This document shows positions 10,016-20,033 of a DNA stretch of 64,000 bases, piece after piece. A program made the translations under genes and the position numbers. The DNA comes from Spirochaetales bacterium (GTDB lineage Bacteria > Spirochaetota > Spirochaetia > SZUA-6 > JAFGRV01). Positions within the stretch are counted from its first letter, which is position 1. The number at the start of each line of letters is the position of its first letter. The DNA lies in NCBI GenBank assembly GCA_016930085.1, contig JAFGHO010000107.1, positions 62,001 to 126,000 on the forward strand. The letters run 5' to 3'. The notes beneath the pieces were generated by a model, which saw only the letters and a list, made by a program, of their open reading frames with translations, made no database searches and was not told where the DNA came from.

Positions 10016-10414
10016 ATGAGTCTTTCAGATCCGGTAGCAGATATGCTAACGAAAATAAGAAACGCAAATGGAGCGAAATTCGAGAAAGTCGATATCGCGA
10101 CATCACGGATGAAACTCGAAATCACAAAAATACTGAAAAACGAAGGATATATAAAAACCTTCAAAAAGATAAATCAAAGCGGTAAAAACTATATCAGGAT
10201 ATTTCTAAAATATACGGATAAAAACAAGCCCGTGATCAATGATTTGCAGCGGTTATCGAAACCGGGAAGGCGTGTGTTTGTCGGGTATAAAAAAATGCCG
10301 CGTATATTTAACGGCTATGGAACGGTCATCATAAGCACATCTGAAGGTGTGATAACAGGTAAAAAAGCCGCGGAAAAAAAAGTCGGCGGCGAGCTTATCT
10401 GCAGCGTCTGGTAG
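10016..10414 (+). CDS. rpsH: 30S ribosomal protein S8
   Basis: 16S rRNA-binding protein and, in enterobacteria, the repressor of the spc operon; 132 residues. [18 protein letters not shown] is the typical start, and the C-terminal [27 protein letters not shown] has the conserved STSxG loop and the VxSVW-type end. Ribosome site GGGGAG precedes the ATG. Confidence 0.97.
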   Translation: MSLSDPVADMLTKIRNANGAKFEKVDIATSRMKLEITKILKNEGYIKTFKKINQSGKNYIRIFLKYTDKNKPVINDLQRLSKPGRRVFVGYKKMPRIFNGYGTVIISTSEGVITGKKAAEKKVGGELICSVW

Positions 10415-10435
10415 GAAGGAGTTTGAGAGGAAACA

Positions 10436-10978
10436 ATGTCAAGAATAGGAAGACTTCCTGTCGAGGTAAAACAGGATAATATAAAGGTGACAATCGAAAA
10501 CAATACGATCACGCTGGAAAGTTCCGGAGGAAAACTCAGCCAGCGGTATGAAGAAGAAGTAGAAATTACCTATGAAAAACCGTATATCTATATTTCAAGG
10601 AAGAATGAAACAAAACGTGCGAAATCAATGCACGGTTTGTACAGAAATCTCATTAGAAATATGATGATCGGCGTCACTGAAGGATTTACACGAGTCCTGC
10701 AAATTATTGGTGTGGGATATAAGGCTGAGTTGAAAGGAAATATACTGGTGTTGAATCTCGGTTACGCGAATCCGATCGAATACACGATTCCCGACGGGAT
10801 AACGTGCCGGGTTGAAGCAAACACCAAATTGGTATTACAGGGGATCGACAAGCAGAAGCTTGGAAAAGCGTGCGCGGAAATCAGGGCTTTCAGGCCGCCT
10901 GAACCGTATAAGGGGAAAGGTATCAGATATGAAAACGAATATGTCCGCAAGAAGGTCGGAAAAACAGGAGTCAAGTAG
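10436..10978 (+). CDS. rplF: 50S ribosomal protein L6
   Basis: Sarcin-ricin-loop region protein with two similar domains; 180 residues. MSRIGRLPVEV, the middle MHGLYRNLIRNMMIGVTEGFTR and LQIIGVGYKAELKGNILVLNLGYANP, and the end PPEPYKGKGIRYENEYVRKKVGKT are classical. Nothing unusual. Confidence 0.97.
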   Translation: MSRIGRLPVEVKQDNIKVTIENNTITLESSGGKLSQRYEEEVEITYEKPYIYISRKNETKRAKSMHGLYRNLIRNMMIGVTEGFTRVLQIIGVGYKAELKGNILVLNLGYANPIEYTIPDGITCRVEANTKLVLQGIDKQKLGKACAEIRAFRPPEPYKGKGIRYENEYVRKKVGKTGVK

Positions 10979-10987
10979 GGTAGTATC

Positions 10988-11347
10988 ATGAAACATGTGA
11001 AAGAAAAGATCAGACGTCGGGTCAGACGTAAAATAGGGATACGAAAAAAGATAAAGGGGACCGAACAGTGTCCGAGATTGAGTATCTATAAAAGCAACAA
11101 GAACGTCTATTTGCAGGTGATCGACGATATAGCGGGAAATACGCTTGTATCTGCATCGACGTTGGAAAAGGATTTGCGGAAGATAAAGACAACGGTCAAG
11201 GAAGCCGGAAAACTTGGAGAAGTGATCGGACAGCGGATGAAAGATAAGAAAATTTCCCGGATCGTATTCGACAGAAACGGGTATAAATATCATGGTGTTG
11301 TCAAGGCAATCGCCGATGCAGCAAGAAAAACCGGGATACAGTTTTAG
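10988..11347 (+). CDS. rplR: 50S ribosomal protein L18
   Basis: 5S rRNA-binding protein, 119 residues. [49 protein letters not shown], and the end [31 protein letters not shown] (conserved FDRxGxxYHGRV) identify it. Nine nt separate it from rplF. Confidence 0.97.
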   Translation: MKHVKEKIRRRVRRKIGIRKKIKGTEQCPRLSIYKSNKNVYLQVIDDIAGNTLVSASTLEKDLRKIKTTVKEAGKLGEVIGQRMKDKKISRIVFDRNGYKYHGVVKAIADAARKTGIQF

Positions 11348-11355
11348 GAGGAAAC

Positions 11356-11853
11356 GTGGTAGAAGAAAGGGTTGAAAAAGAGTTTATTGAGAAACTGGTA
11401 AAACTCAATCGCGTCGCGAAAGTCGTGAAAGGCGGACGGCGGTTTTCCTTTTCCGCACTCGTTGTTGTCGGTGATCAAAACGGCCATGTCGGTTATGGAT
11501 TCGGGAAGGCGAATGATGTCTCTGAAGCGATAAAAAAGAGTCTCGAGAAAGCAAAGAATAGTATTATTTCGATAAACAGGCAGAAATCGACTATTCCGCA
11601 CAAGGTCATCGGGAAGTTCAAGAGTGCGACTGTTTTATTGAAACCTGCTGCGCCCGGAACCGGAATCATAGCGGGAGGTGCGGTAAGGGCGATCATGGAC
11701 GCTGCCGGTATCAAGGATATTCTCGCGAAATCGCTCGGTTCAGAGAATGCCATCAATATACTCAAGGCTGTTTTTAATGGTCTCGAATCACTCAAAGACG
11801 CGAAAGAAATAGCGGCGATGAGGGGAAAGACTATAAAGGAAATGTGGGGTTAG
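11356..11853 (+). CDS. rpsE: 30S ribosomal protein S5
   Basis: Accuracy-related 30S protein, 165 residues, GTG start with AGGAGG four nt upstream. [20 protein letters not shown], the [22 protein letters not shown] loop and the C-terminal [31 protein letters not shown] are diagnostic. The four-nt spacing to rpmD suggests coupling. Confidence 0.97.
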   Translation: MVEERVEKEFIEKLVKLNRVAKVVKGGRRFSFSALVVVGDQNGHVGYGFGKANDVSEAIKKSLEKAKNSIISINRQKSTIPHKVIGKFKSATVLLKPAAPGTGIIAGGAVRAIMDAAGIKDILAKSLGSENAINILKAVFNGLESLKDAKEIAAMRGKTIKEMWG

Positions 11854-11857
11854 TGTC

Positions 11858-12091
11858 ATGGCAGTAAAAAAGGGGTCGAAAGCCGGAAAAACATCACAAA
11901 GCAAAAAAGGGAAGATGGTACAAATCCGGCTAAAGAAAAGCATCATCGGAAACAAGCCGCAGCAACGAAAAACAGCGCTGGCTTTAGGACTCGGCAGAAT
12001 AAACAAAGTGGTGCGGAAAGAAGCGACGCCGCAAATAATGGGAATGGTAAAGGTTATAGCTCATCTTGTTGAGGTCGAGGAGTTGTCGTAA
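11858..12091 (+). CDS. rpmD: 50S ribosomal protein L30 with basic N-terminal extension
   Basis: The L30 core begins around residue 20 (MVQIRLKKSIIGNKPQQRKTALALGLGRINKVV) and ends ATPQIMGMVKVIAHLVEVEEL. At 77 residues the protein is about 17 longer than usual because of the N-terminal MAVKKGSKAGKTSQSKKGK. An alternative start at the internal ATG of residue 20 would give standard length, but the first ATG has the better spacing from the rpsE stop. One base overlaps rplO. Confidence 0.93.
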   Translation: MAVKKGSKAGKTSQSKKGKMVQIRLKKSIIGNKPQQRKTALALGLGRINKVVRKEATPQIMGMVKVIAHLVEVEELS

Positions 12092-12609
12092 TGGAGAAGA
12101 TTGTATTGAGAGCGCCGAAGGGCGCAACGAAAAAAAAGAAAATAATCGGACGAGGCACAGGAAGCGGTCACGGTTCGACGGCCGGGAGGGGTTCCAAGGG
12201 ACAGAGGTCCCGTGCCGGCGGCGGCGTACGTCCAGGTTTCGAAGGCGGGCAAATGCCGCTGTTCAGAAGAATCGCGCGAAGGGGTTTTTCAAACGACAGA
12301 TTTAAAAAAACCTATATCGTCATAAAATGCGGCTATCTGGAAGTCTTCGATGATGGGGCCACCGTCACCACGGAAACCTTGATACAGAAAAATATCATAT
12401 CCAAAAAACAAATGCCGGTAAAACTTCTTGCGGGAGGAACGCTGACCAAAAAGCTCAGCGTCGACCTCGATAAGATAACGAAAGGCGCACGTGAACAGGT
12501 TGTCGGTGCCGGGGGTACGATTATCGAAAAAAAGGCGACGCCCGTTAAAGATCCGGCGCTGAAAAAACATAAAAAACCAAAGAAAAAGGTAGAAGAGAAT
12601 GGCGAGTAA
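12091..12609 (+). CDS. rplO: 50S ribosomal protein L15
   Basis: 172 residues, longer than the usual 145 or so. The glycine-rich start KKKIIGRGTGSGHGSTAGRG, KGQRSRAGGGVRPGFEGGQMPL and the C-terminal KLLAGGTLTKKL/VGAGGTIIEKK are typical. The last 25 residues are a Lys/Pro tail (PVKDPALKKHKKPKKKVEEN) absent from most L15. Its last eleven bases overlap secY. Confidence 0.96.
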   Translation: MEKIVLRAPKGATKKKKIIGRGTGSGHGSTAGRGSKGQRSRAGGGVRPGFEGGQMPLFRRIARRGFSNDRFKKTYIVIKCGYLEVFDDGATVTTETLIQKNIISKKQMPVKLLAGGTLTKKLSVDLDKITKGAREQVVGAGGTIIEKKATPVKDPALKKHKKPKKKVEENGE

Positions 12610-13921
12610 TCCAATTATCGATATTTTCAGAATAAAAGATCTTCGCAACAGGATACTTTTCACGATATTTGTGCTTGTCATATTCAGGCTGGGAGCTTTT
12701 ATCCCCATTCCGGGAATCGACAGGACGGCGGTATTGAATTATTTCGAGGCGGGGGCCGGCGGCTTCGGGGAAATTTTTAATTTCCTTGATTTTTTTGTCG
12801 GCGGGGCCTTCAAAAATGTTTCTATTTTCATGCTCGGCGTCATGCCGTATATTACCACATCGATTATCATGAATCTGCTGACGATCATTTTTCCGAAACT
12901 GAAGAAGATATCGGAAGAAGAGGGGGGCAAAAAGAAAATACAACGGTATACGCGTTATATAACGATACCTGTCTGTATGATACAGTCGTTTACCGCGACG
13001 CGGCTCGCGGTCGAAATCAAGGCCTTGACGATCGATCCGCTCTTTTTTACTTTTGTGGCAATGCTCACCGTCACCACCGGTACCGTTTTTCTCGTCTGGC
13101 TTGGCGAACAGATTACGCAGCGGGGGATCGGGAACGGGGTTTCGATTCTTATCTTTGCGGGAATCGTCGCTCGAATGCCGGAGGCGGTGATCACGATGTT
13201 TCAGGCGGTCAGGGATCCGAGTTCCGATTTCAATCCCGTTTTTCTCATCATCGTTCTGGCGGTGTTCACCGTGGTTGTCGCGCTTGTCATCTACGAACAG
13301 CAGGGACAGAGGAAAATACCGGTGTATTATGCGAAACGGGTCATCGGAAGAAAAATATACGGTTCACAGAACACCTATCTCCCGTTCAAAATCAATCCCT
13401 CAGGGGTTATCCCCGTTATTTTCGCGAGTGCGCTTTTGACATTTCCGATCCAGCTTATCCAGGGTCTCGGCAAGAATATTACTTTTTTACAGAACATCGT
13501 ACGAGCGCTCGCATGGGACAAACTGCCCTATAATCTACTGTACGGACTCCTTATCGTATTTTTTGCATATTTCTATACGCAGGTAACACTGAATCCCTTT
13601 GAGATTTCAAAAAATATCAGGGAAAACGGGGGATCGATACCTGGAATCCGGTCTGAAAAAATGGAAGAGTACCTGACGAGAATATTGAACAGGATTATTT
13701 TACCCGGTTCACTTTTTCTCGCATTTATAGCGATCATCCCGACAATCGTCTCGATTTTCTTCAAAGTGCCCAGATCGGCGGCCATGTTGATGGGCGGGAC
13801 GTCGCTTTTGATTATGGTCGGTGTCGATCTCGATACCATGTCGCAGATTGAAGGACATCTTCGTATGCATCATCACGAAGGGCTTGTTAAAAAAGGAAAA
13901 TTGCGATCGAGAAATCTATAG
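12599..13921 (+). CDS. secY: protein translocase subunit SecY
   Basis: Channel of the Sec translocon, 440 residues, about ten membrane segments. FRIKDLRNRILFTIFVLVIFRLGAFIPIPG is the family start (FRIKDLRNRILFTIF), with GNGVSILIFAGIVARMP, YYAKRVIGRKIYGSQNTYLPFKINPSGVIPVIFASALL and the end GTSLLIMVGVDLDTMSQIEG. The ATG lies within the last codons of rplO, a standard arrangement. adk, map and infA, which follow secY in many Firmicutes, are missing here; map is at 28949. Its partner SecG is at 22167. Confidence 0.98.
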   Translation: MASNPIIDIFRIKDLRNRILFTIFVLVIFRLGAFIPIPGIDRTAVLNYFEAGAGGFGEIFNFLDFFVGGAFKNVSIFMLGVMPYITTSIIMNLLTIIFPKLKKISEEEGGKKKIQRYTRYITIPVCMIQSFTATRLAVEIKALTIDPLFFTFVAMLTVTTGTVFLVWLGEQITQRGIGNGVSILIFAGIVARMPEAVITMFQAVRDPSSDFNPVFLIIVLAVFTVVVALVIYEQQGQRKIPVYYAKRVIGRKIYGSQNTYLPFKINPSGVIPVIFASALLTFPIQLIQGLGKNITFLQNIVRALAWDKLPYNLLYGLLIVFFAYFYTQVTLNPFEISKNIRENGGSIPGIRSEKMEEYLTRILNRIILPGSLFLAFIAIIPTIVSIFFKVPRSAAMLMGGTSLLIMVGVDLDTMSQIEGHLRMHHHEGLVKKGKLRSRNL

Positions 13922-13933
13922 TGAGGTAATGAT

Positions 13934-14047
13934 ATGAAAGTAAGAGCTAGTGTAAAACCGATTTGCGAGAAATGCAAAGTCATACGGCGACGAGGAGTAT
14001 TGCGAATCATTTGTAAAAATCCGAAACACAAACAAAGGCAGAAATAG
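13934..14047 (+). CDS. rpmJ: 50S ribosomal protein L36, zinc form
   Basis: Short gene of 37 codons plus stop: [14 protein letters not shown] then [20 protein letters not shown]. The zinc ligands C11, C14, C27 and H32 are intact, so this is the C+ form. It starts 12 nt after secY with GAGG upstream, the usual place before rpsM. Confidence 0.97.
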   Translation: MKVRASVKPICEKCKVIRRRGVLRIICKNPKHKQRQK

Positions 14048-14059
14048 GAGGAGAATAAC

Positions 14060-14428
14060 ATGGCAAGAATTGCTGGCGTCGACCTGCCTAACAAACATAT
14101 TGATATCGCACTTACCTATATCTATGGAATCGGCAGGTCGTCGGCGAAACTGATATGCAAGAAGACCGGTATCGATACTGAAAGACGAATCAACGATCTG
14201 CCTGCCGACGAAATAAATAACCTGAGAAAGGTTATCGAGAACGAATTCAAAGTGGAAGGCCGTCTCAGAACTGAAATCGCCCTCAATGTCAAACGATTGA
14301 TCGATATCGGCTGTTACCGCGGGCAACGGCACAGAAAAGGATTACCGGTTCGCGGGCAGCGGACACGCACAAACGCGCGCACGAGAAAGGGAAAACCGAA
14401 AACCGTTGCAGGCAAGAGACGGAAATAA
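14060..14428 (+). CDS. rpsM: 30S ribosomal protein S13
   Basis: Head protein contacting the P-site tRNA and L5; 122 residues. [36 protein letters not shown] and [28 protein letters not shown] are diagnostic ([13 protein letters not shown] is near invariant). AGGAGGAG precedes the ATG. Confidence 0.98.
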   Translation: MARIAGVDLPNKHIDIALTYIYGIGRSSAKLICKKTGIDTERRINDLPADEINNLRKVIENEFKVEGRLRTEIALNVKRLIDIGCYRGQRHRKGLPVRGQRTRTNARTRKGKPKTVAGKRRK

Positions 14429-14449
14429 TTTAGCGGAGGATTACGTATA

Positions 14450-14833
14450 ATGGCAAAGAGAAAAGGCAAGAAAGAAAAAAAGAAAAATATACCTTCAGGG
14501 TGTGTCTATATTCAGGCGACATTCAACAATACAATGGTTACCATTACCGATCTGAAGGGCAATGTGATATCATGGGCCTCGGCAGGCGGACTCGGTTTTA
14601 AGGGCGCCAAAAAATCAACGCCTTTTGCCGCACAGACAACGGCGGAAAATGCCGCAAGCAAGGCGATCGATCATGGACTGCGTGAAGTGAATGTCTTTGT
14701 GAAGGGTCCTGGTGTCGGCAGAGAGTCGGCTATCAGGGCACTCGGGGCGCTCGGACTAAAGGTGAAGTCCATCAAGGATATAACCCCGATACCTCATAAT
14801 GGATGCCGGCCCCAAAAAAGCAGAAGGGTGTAG
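14450..14833 (+). CDS. rpsK: 30S ribosomal protein S11
   Basis: Platform protein, 127 residues. After a Lys-rich N-terminus ([13 protein letters not shown]) come [40 protein letters not shown], and the end [18 protein letters not shown], all typical. Followed by a spacer with two hairpins before rpsD. Confidence 0.98.
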   Translation: MAKRKGKKEKKKNIPSGCVYIQATFNNTMVTITDLKGNVISWASAGGLGFKGAKKSTPFAAQTTAENAASKAIDHGLREVNVFVKGPGVGRESAIRALGALGLKVKSIKDITPIPHNGCRPQKSRRV

Positions 14834-14847
14834 CAATAATATAAAGT

Positions 14848-14924
14848 TATACCAGTAACATAGGTATATGAAAAAACGTAACTAATTAATTCCTGCCGGA
14901 TCGGTTGAAAGATGGGGCGGGAAT
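14848..14924 (+). promoter_or_regulatory. two hairpins in the rpsK-rpsD spacer
   Basis: The 124-nt spacer carries TATACC (14848-14853) pairing with GGTATA (14863-14868), and ATTCCTGCC (14889-14897) pairing with GGCGGGAAT (14916-14924) with one G-U pair. Neither is followed by a T-run. Ribosomal protein S4 represses its own operon through leader folds in other bacteria, so a role in S4 feedback is possible but unproven. Confidence 0.4.
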
Positions 14925-14957
14925 ATGAGTATATGTGAGATAAGAAGGAGTAAGTGA

Positions 14958-15593
14958 ATGGGAAGATATTTGGGACCTCAGTGCCGCTATTGTCGGACGG
15001 AAAAAGTGCAACTTTTTTTAAAAGGAGAACGATGTAAAGGGCCAAATTGTCCGATAACTAAAAAGAGAGGTGCACCGGGAAAGGGAATGCGGGCGCGAAT
15101 TCGAAAAATATCTGATTACGGGTTACAGCTCAGAGAAAAGCAGAAATTAAAACGAATGTACGGAATGCTGGAAAAACAGTTCAAAATATTCTTTTCAAAA
15201 GCAGCCAGAATGAAGGGTGTAACGGGCGAGAATTTAATTCGCTTACTGGAGAGAAAACTGGATAATATTGTCTATCGAATGAGATTTGCTTCGTCACGAA
15301 AACAGGCGCGGCAGCTCGTTTCGCACGGCCATGTCAGCGTCAATGGAAAAAAGGTCAATATACCTTCTTTTCTTGTGCGTGAAAACGACAAGATTGAAAT
15401 AAAGGAAAACAGCAAAAAGCTTGTTTCGGTGAAAGAAAGTCTCAAGGAATATTCGAGATCGGGGGTCGTGCCATGGCTCGAAGTGGACCCGGACAATATG
15501 TATGGTGTCGTGAAAAAAATACCCGCGCGCAATGATGTTATAGATCTGGCTGATATAAAAGAACAATTAATTGTCGAGCTTTACTCAAAATAA
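14958..15593 (+). CDS. rpsD: 30S ribosomal protein S4, zinc form
   Basis: Primary assembly protein, 211 residues. The N-terminal zinc finger is complete: C9, C12, C26 and C31 in QCRYC and [24 protein letters not shown], the S4 RNA-binding domain [29 protein letters not shown] and [15 protein letters not shown] are typical. AAGAAGGAG precedes the ATG. Its place between rpsK and rpoA is the classical alpha-operon order. Confidence 0.98.
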   Translation: MGRYLGPQCRYCRTEKVQLFLKGERCKGPNCPITKKRGAPGKGMRARIRKISDYGLQLREKQKLKRMYGMLEKQFKIFFSKAARMKGVTGENLIRLLERKLDNIVYRMRFASSRKQARQLVSHGHVSVNGKKVNIPSFLVRENDKIEIKENSKKLVSVKESLKEYSRSGVVPWLEVDPDNMYGVVKKIPARNDVIDLADIKEQLIVELYSK

Positions 15594-15603
15594 AGGAGTA
15601 ACA

Positions 15604-16650
15604 ATGCCCAGGAAAAATTTATTAAAAGGGTTTAAAAGGCCAAAGGGTATAATCTTCGATCACAAGGAAGAGGACAGTTTCTACGGCAAGTTTACCGCAT
15701 ATCCGTTCGAACGGGGATATGGAGTCACCATCGGAAATACCTTGCGGAGAATTCTTCTTTCATCAATTCAGGGATATGCCATCACTGCGATAAGAATCAC
15801 GTATTACGATGATGACGGTAACCCGACAGTACTCTCGAATGAATTCGAATCGATTCCGGAAGTTGTCGAGGATACACCGGTTATCATCAACAATTTGAAA
15901 AAGGTGCAGCTGCAGCTTGCCAATGATCTCGAATCCGAGACGATTCTGGTTGAATTGAAAGGCAAGGGGGATTTCACTGCCGGAGATATTGAAAAAGGGG
16001 GAAATGTTAAAGTCATAAACAAGGACCTCCATATTGCCACCCTTGAAGATAAAGCAAACCTCGAGATGGAAATTCAGATAGATCTCGGCAGGGGATATGT
16101 CTCGGCGGAGCGAAACGAGAAATATATCGATGTGATCGGAACAATACCGATCGACGCGATTTTTTCACCGTTACGGAAGGTGAAATACAGTGTCGAGAAC
16201 GCCAGGGTAGGTCAGAGAACCGATTACGATAAACTGATTATCGAAATCTGGACCGACGGGGCTATATCGCCCTCAGACGCACTTGCGGAAGCATCGAAAA
16301 TAGCAAAAGAACACTTTACTATTTTTATCAATTTTGATGAAGATGATATTCTCAAAGAAGATGACAGGGACGACGAAGAGGAAAGAATAAAGAAATTTCT
16401 GGAGACACCGGTCGAAGAACTCGAACTGTCCGTACGCAGCAGTAATTGCCTTAAAAACGCTAATATAAGGACGATAGGAGATTTGACCAAAAAAACGGAA
16501 GAAGATCTGGTAAAGACACGTAATTTCGGAAAAAAATCACTGCAGGAGATCAAGGATAAACTGAAAGAATGGCATCTGTCACTCGGGATGATTGATTACA
16601 GTGTTCTGAAACAAATAAAGAAGCGAGAACCGGAGAAGGACGAAACATGA
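15604..16650 (+). CDS. rpoA: DNA-directed RNA polymerase subunit alpha
   Basis: 348 residues. [18 protein letters not shown] is chosen as start, with AAGGAG at 15594-15599; an in-frame GTG-type start further up overlaps rpsD. The alpha N-terminal domain has [29 protein letters not shown], and [17 protein letters not shown] closes it. A very acidic linker ([19 protein letters not shown]) leads to the C-terminal domain [31 protein letters not shown], which contacts UP elements and activators. Overlaps rplQ by four bases. Confidence 0.98.
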   Translation: MPRKNLLKGFKRPKGIIFDHKEEDSFYGKFTAYPFERGYGVTIGNTLRRILLSSIQGYAITAIRITYYDDDGNPTVLSNEFESIPEVVEDTPVIINNLKKVQLQLANDLESETILVELKGKGDFTAGDIEKGGNVKVINKDLHIATLEDKANLEMEIQIDLGRGYVSAERNEKYIDVIGTIPIDAIFSPLRKVKYSVENARVGQRTDYDKLIIEIWTDGAISPSDALAEASKIAKEHFTIFINFDEDDILKEDDRDDEEERIKKFLETPVEELELSVRSSNCLKNANIRTIGDLTKKTEEDLVKTRNFGKKSLQEIKDKLKEWHLSLGMIDYSVLKQIKKREPEKDET

Positions 16651-17060
16651 AACACAAAATCGGGTTTAACAGATTAGGGAGAAAATCGGCCCATAGAAAA
16701 GCACTGCACCGTAATATGGTGAGTTCACTTTTTCGATTCGAAAGGATACGGACGAGTATCACGAAGGCCAAAGCGGTACGTGTGAAAGCGGAAAAACTCA
16801 TTACAAGGGCAAAAACAGACTCGGTACATAACAGACGAATCGTGGCGAAAATAATTCAGAACGAGTCTATTCTCAACAAGCTGTTCAAGGATATCGCCCC
16901 TAGGTTTAGTGAACGACCTGGCGGTTATACACGTATATTGAAACTCGGCAAACGTTCGAGTGACGCGACGGAAATGGTATTTCTGGAACTGGTTGAACGC
17001 AAGGAACGGCCGAAACGAAAAAAGAAAAAGAAAAAGGAAGAAATGCCGAAAATCGCATGA
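16647..17060 (+). CDS. rplQ: 50S ribosomal protein L17
   Basis: 137 residues. [44 protein letters not shown] and the ending [26 protein letters not shown] are diagnostic. A basic tail [19 protein letters not shown] follows the core. ATGA overlap with rpoA indicates coupled translation. Last gene of the ribosomal string; no clear intrinsic terminator follows in the 90-nt spacer. Confidence 0.97.
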   Translation: MKHKIGFNRLGRKSAHRKALHRNMVSSLFRFERIRTSITKAKAVRVKAEKLITRAKTDSVHNRRIVAKIIQNESILNKLFKDIAPRFSERPGGYTRILKLGKRSSDATEMVFLELVERKERPKRKKKKKKEEMPKIA

Positions 17061-17150
17061 GATAGCAGGTGAACGGACGTTCAGCCGCAAAACGAACGGT
17101 ACGCAATATAAAAAAAATCACGCATAACGCACTGTCTTGTGAGATAAAAG

Positions 17151-18119
17151 ATGAATATATTGGTATACGGAGGCGGAGCCGTCGGACTCGGTATAGCAAG
17201 CTGCCTTATCAAAGCCGGCGGTAACGTGGATATTATTGCAAGAGACGAAACCGTAGCACTCCTCAAAAGGCAAGGTCTCAGTCGGGAAGGCATACTGGGG
17301 AGGTATCTCGCAACACCGGATAAATTTAATGCATATACGGTAATCGACCGGAGCAAAGCGACGCACTATGATTATATTTGTGTATGTGTAAAATCCTTCG
17401 ATACTGAAGCAGCAGCTTCAACGCTATACAAAAACAAGGCGATATTAAAACATGGGGCGCGGATCGTGTTATTCCAGAACGGCTGGGGGAATTCGGAAAA
17501 ATTCTTCCGATTTTTCGGGGAAGAGTGTATTTATAATGCGCGGGTGATTACCGGTTTTAAAAGATTAAGACCGAACACGGTGGCGATTACCGTTCATGCG
17601 GATGATGTTCATGTCGGCCATCTCGCGGGGGGTGAAGGCGAACGAAAGAATGTGGAACCGCTTGCCGAAGCGATTTTTTCGGGTGATCTTCCGTGCAGGA
17701 CTGTTTCGGATATCGCAAAGGATCTTTGGGCAAAGATGCTGTACAATTGTCCTTTGAACCCGCTGGGGGCTGTTTTGAACGTACCGTACGGTATTCTGGG
17801 AGAATATGAAGAAACACGACATATCATGAATATGATAATCGCGGAGGTATTCCTCGTCATGCAGGCAGAAGGATACTCGACGCATTGGGACACGAAAGAA
17901 GGATTCATCGATGTATTTTATAATAGCCTTATTCCACTCACAAAAGACCACGAATCATCGACACTCCAGGACGTAAAAGCCGGAAAAAGGACAGAGATCG
18001 ACGGACTTAATGGGGCATGTATAATGTTGGGAAAAAAACATGCCATACCTGTCCCCTCCAATACGATAATGTATAACATGGTCGGCGCCATCGCCGGAAT
18101 CAGTAAAAAACAACGGTAA
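17151..18119 (+). CDS. ketopantoate reductase family protein (PanE/ApbA-like)
   Basis: 322 residues with an N-terminal Rossmann fold: MNILVYGGGAVGLGIASCLI gives the GxGxxG nucleotide loop, and DYICVCVKSFDTE and VLFQNGWGN follow in the order seen in the family. The helical C-terminal half contains KMLYNCPLNPLGAVLNVPYG and ESSTLQDVKAGKRTEIDGLNG, the conserved substrate and cofactor segment with the KxxxE-like signature of 2-dehydropantoate 2-reductases. The reaction would be NADPH-dependent reduction of 2-dehydropantoate to pantoate. This fits the CoA operon at 46334-50484, which starts from pantoate, but the family also includes enzymes with other substrates. The 3' end overlaps the opposite-strand lipoprotein gene by 20 nt. 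Confidence 0.8.
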   Translation: MNILVYGGGAVGLGIASCLIKAGGNVDIIARDETVALLKRQGLSREGILGRYLATPDKFNAYTVIDRSKATHYDYICVCVKSFDTEAAASTLYKNKAILKHGARIVLFQNGWGNSEKFFRFFGEECIYNARVITGFKRLRPNTVAITVHADDVHVGHLAGGEGERKNVEPLAEAIFSGDLPCRTVSDIAKDLWAKMLYNCPLNPLGAVLNVPYGILGEYEETRHIMNMIIAEVFLVMQAEGYSTHWDTKEGFIDVFYNSLIPLTKDHESSTLQDVKAGKRTEIDGLNGACIMLGKKHAIPVPSNTIMYNMVGAIAGISKKQR

Positions 18120-18819
18120 AATCTGCGCTTACTTCAACATGCGATGTGTCTTTCACTTTAGCGGCTTTCAGGGCTGAAATATAAACGCTCCCCCCGATGA
18201 TTGCATTGTCCATGTCCGATTGAGGCAGCTTTCTGAAGGCGTTGAGAACAGCCTGCTGTCTGAGCGTGAAAAGTGTCGTAATCACACTGTCGCCGCCTGA
18301 TGAAAGTGTTACGGGTCCGGTACCGCCGCCGGTTACCCATTCGACATCGGTTTTGCATTCCATTATGATAAAGGCGTTCCATAGCCCGCCCGCCTCCCAC
18401 GTTTCTTCATGACGCACGCGGGTAAACGACAGATCCGTATCGTCCGTTTCGGATGAAAAGACAATGGTGCCGGAGGCCGTTTGCAGTGTAAAGGGATTTC
18501 CCTTCAGTTGTAACGCAATGGCAAGCCTCGCCTCGTTCTTTGCCCACATCACCGTTCCTGTTTTACTTTTACCGGATGAAAAACCGTATCCGGTCGTTTG
18601 AACTGAACGGGTTTCTGTACGGATCGGACGATGTGAATCCCGGTGGGGAGATTTATTATTGAGACAAGAGATAGTGAGGACGACAAGCAGCAAAAGAGGG
18701 GCAATAAACCGTTTTAATCGGTTTATCTTAAGCGGATACGGATGCATATGTGGGATTTGTTCAAATGGCAACTCGTTCGCCATGGATATACGCCGGGACG
18801 TTATACTCCTGTACGCCAT
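18100..18819 (-). CDS. putative lipoprotein of unknown function
   Basis: 239 residues. A hydrophobic stretch RFIAPLLLLVVLTISC ends in a lipobox-like LTISC, so the protein is probably a lipoprotein. AAGGAG stands seven nt before the ATG used here, but this leaves about 36 residues before the hydrophobic core, unusually long for a signal peptide; the internal ATG at residue 25 (MHPYPLKINRLKRF) would give a normal one. The mature part is rich in Thr and Ser, with TEARLAIALQL-like (NEARLAIALQLKGNP) and AFRKLPQSDMDNAIIGGSVYISA segments. No domain recognised. It converges on the PanE-like gene. Confidence 0.65.
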   Translation of the reverse strand: MAYRSITSRRISMANELPFEQIPHMHPYPLKINRLKRFIAPLLLLVVLTISCLNNKSPHRDSHRPIRTETRSVQTTGYGFSSGKSKTGTVMWAKNEARLAIALQLKGNPFTLQTASGTIVFSSETDDTDLSFTRVRHEETWEAGGLWNAFIIMECKTDVEWVTGGGTGPVTLSSGGDSVITTLFTLRQQAVLNAFRKLPQSDMDNAIIGGSVYISALKAAKVKDTSHVEVSADFTVVFY

Positions 18820-18860
18820 ATATAACTCCTTAAGAGAAAAAAATCGTATGCACTCTCTTA

Positions 18861-18889
18861 TACATACTTCATATAATGTGAAATTTCAA
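18861..18889 (-). promoter_or_regulatory. possible promoter of the lipoprotein gene
   Basis: On the minus strand TTGAAA (18884-18889) and TATGTA (18861-18866) are 17 nt apart, about 40 nt upstream of the ATG. The -10 element is weak; moderate support only. Confidence 0.4.
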
Positions 18890-18951
18890 TGTTTTGGGTC
18901 GGGTTTCGATATTTTTCGTTTTTTTGCCGGTAAAAACTGATCTCCGGTCAA

Positions 18952-18980
18952 TTGACACTCGTAGAACAATAGTGTATATT
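18952..18980 (+). promoter_or_regulatory. sigma70-type promoter of the gap-pgk-tpiA cluster
   Basis: A perfect TTGACA (18952-18957) and TATATT (18975-18980) lie 17 nt apart. The gap ATG follows after about 43 nt of leader with AGGAGG at 19020-19025. A strong constitutive promoter fits highly expressed glycolytic genes. Confidence 0.8.
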
Positions 18981-19005
18981 CGCGCTATCCATATTAAAAA
19001 TCTAA

Positions 19006-20022
<1,017 letters not shown>

Positions 20023-20033
20023 GGAGTGCGATA

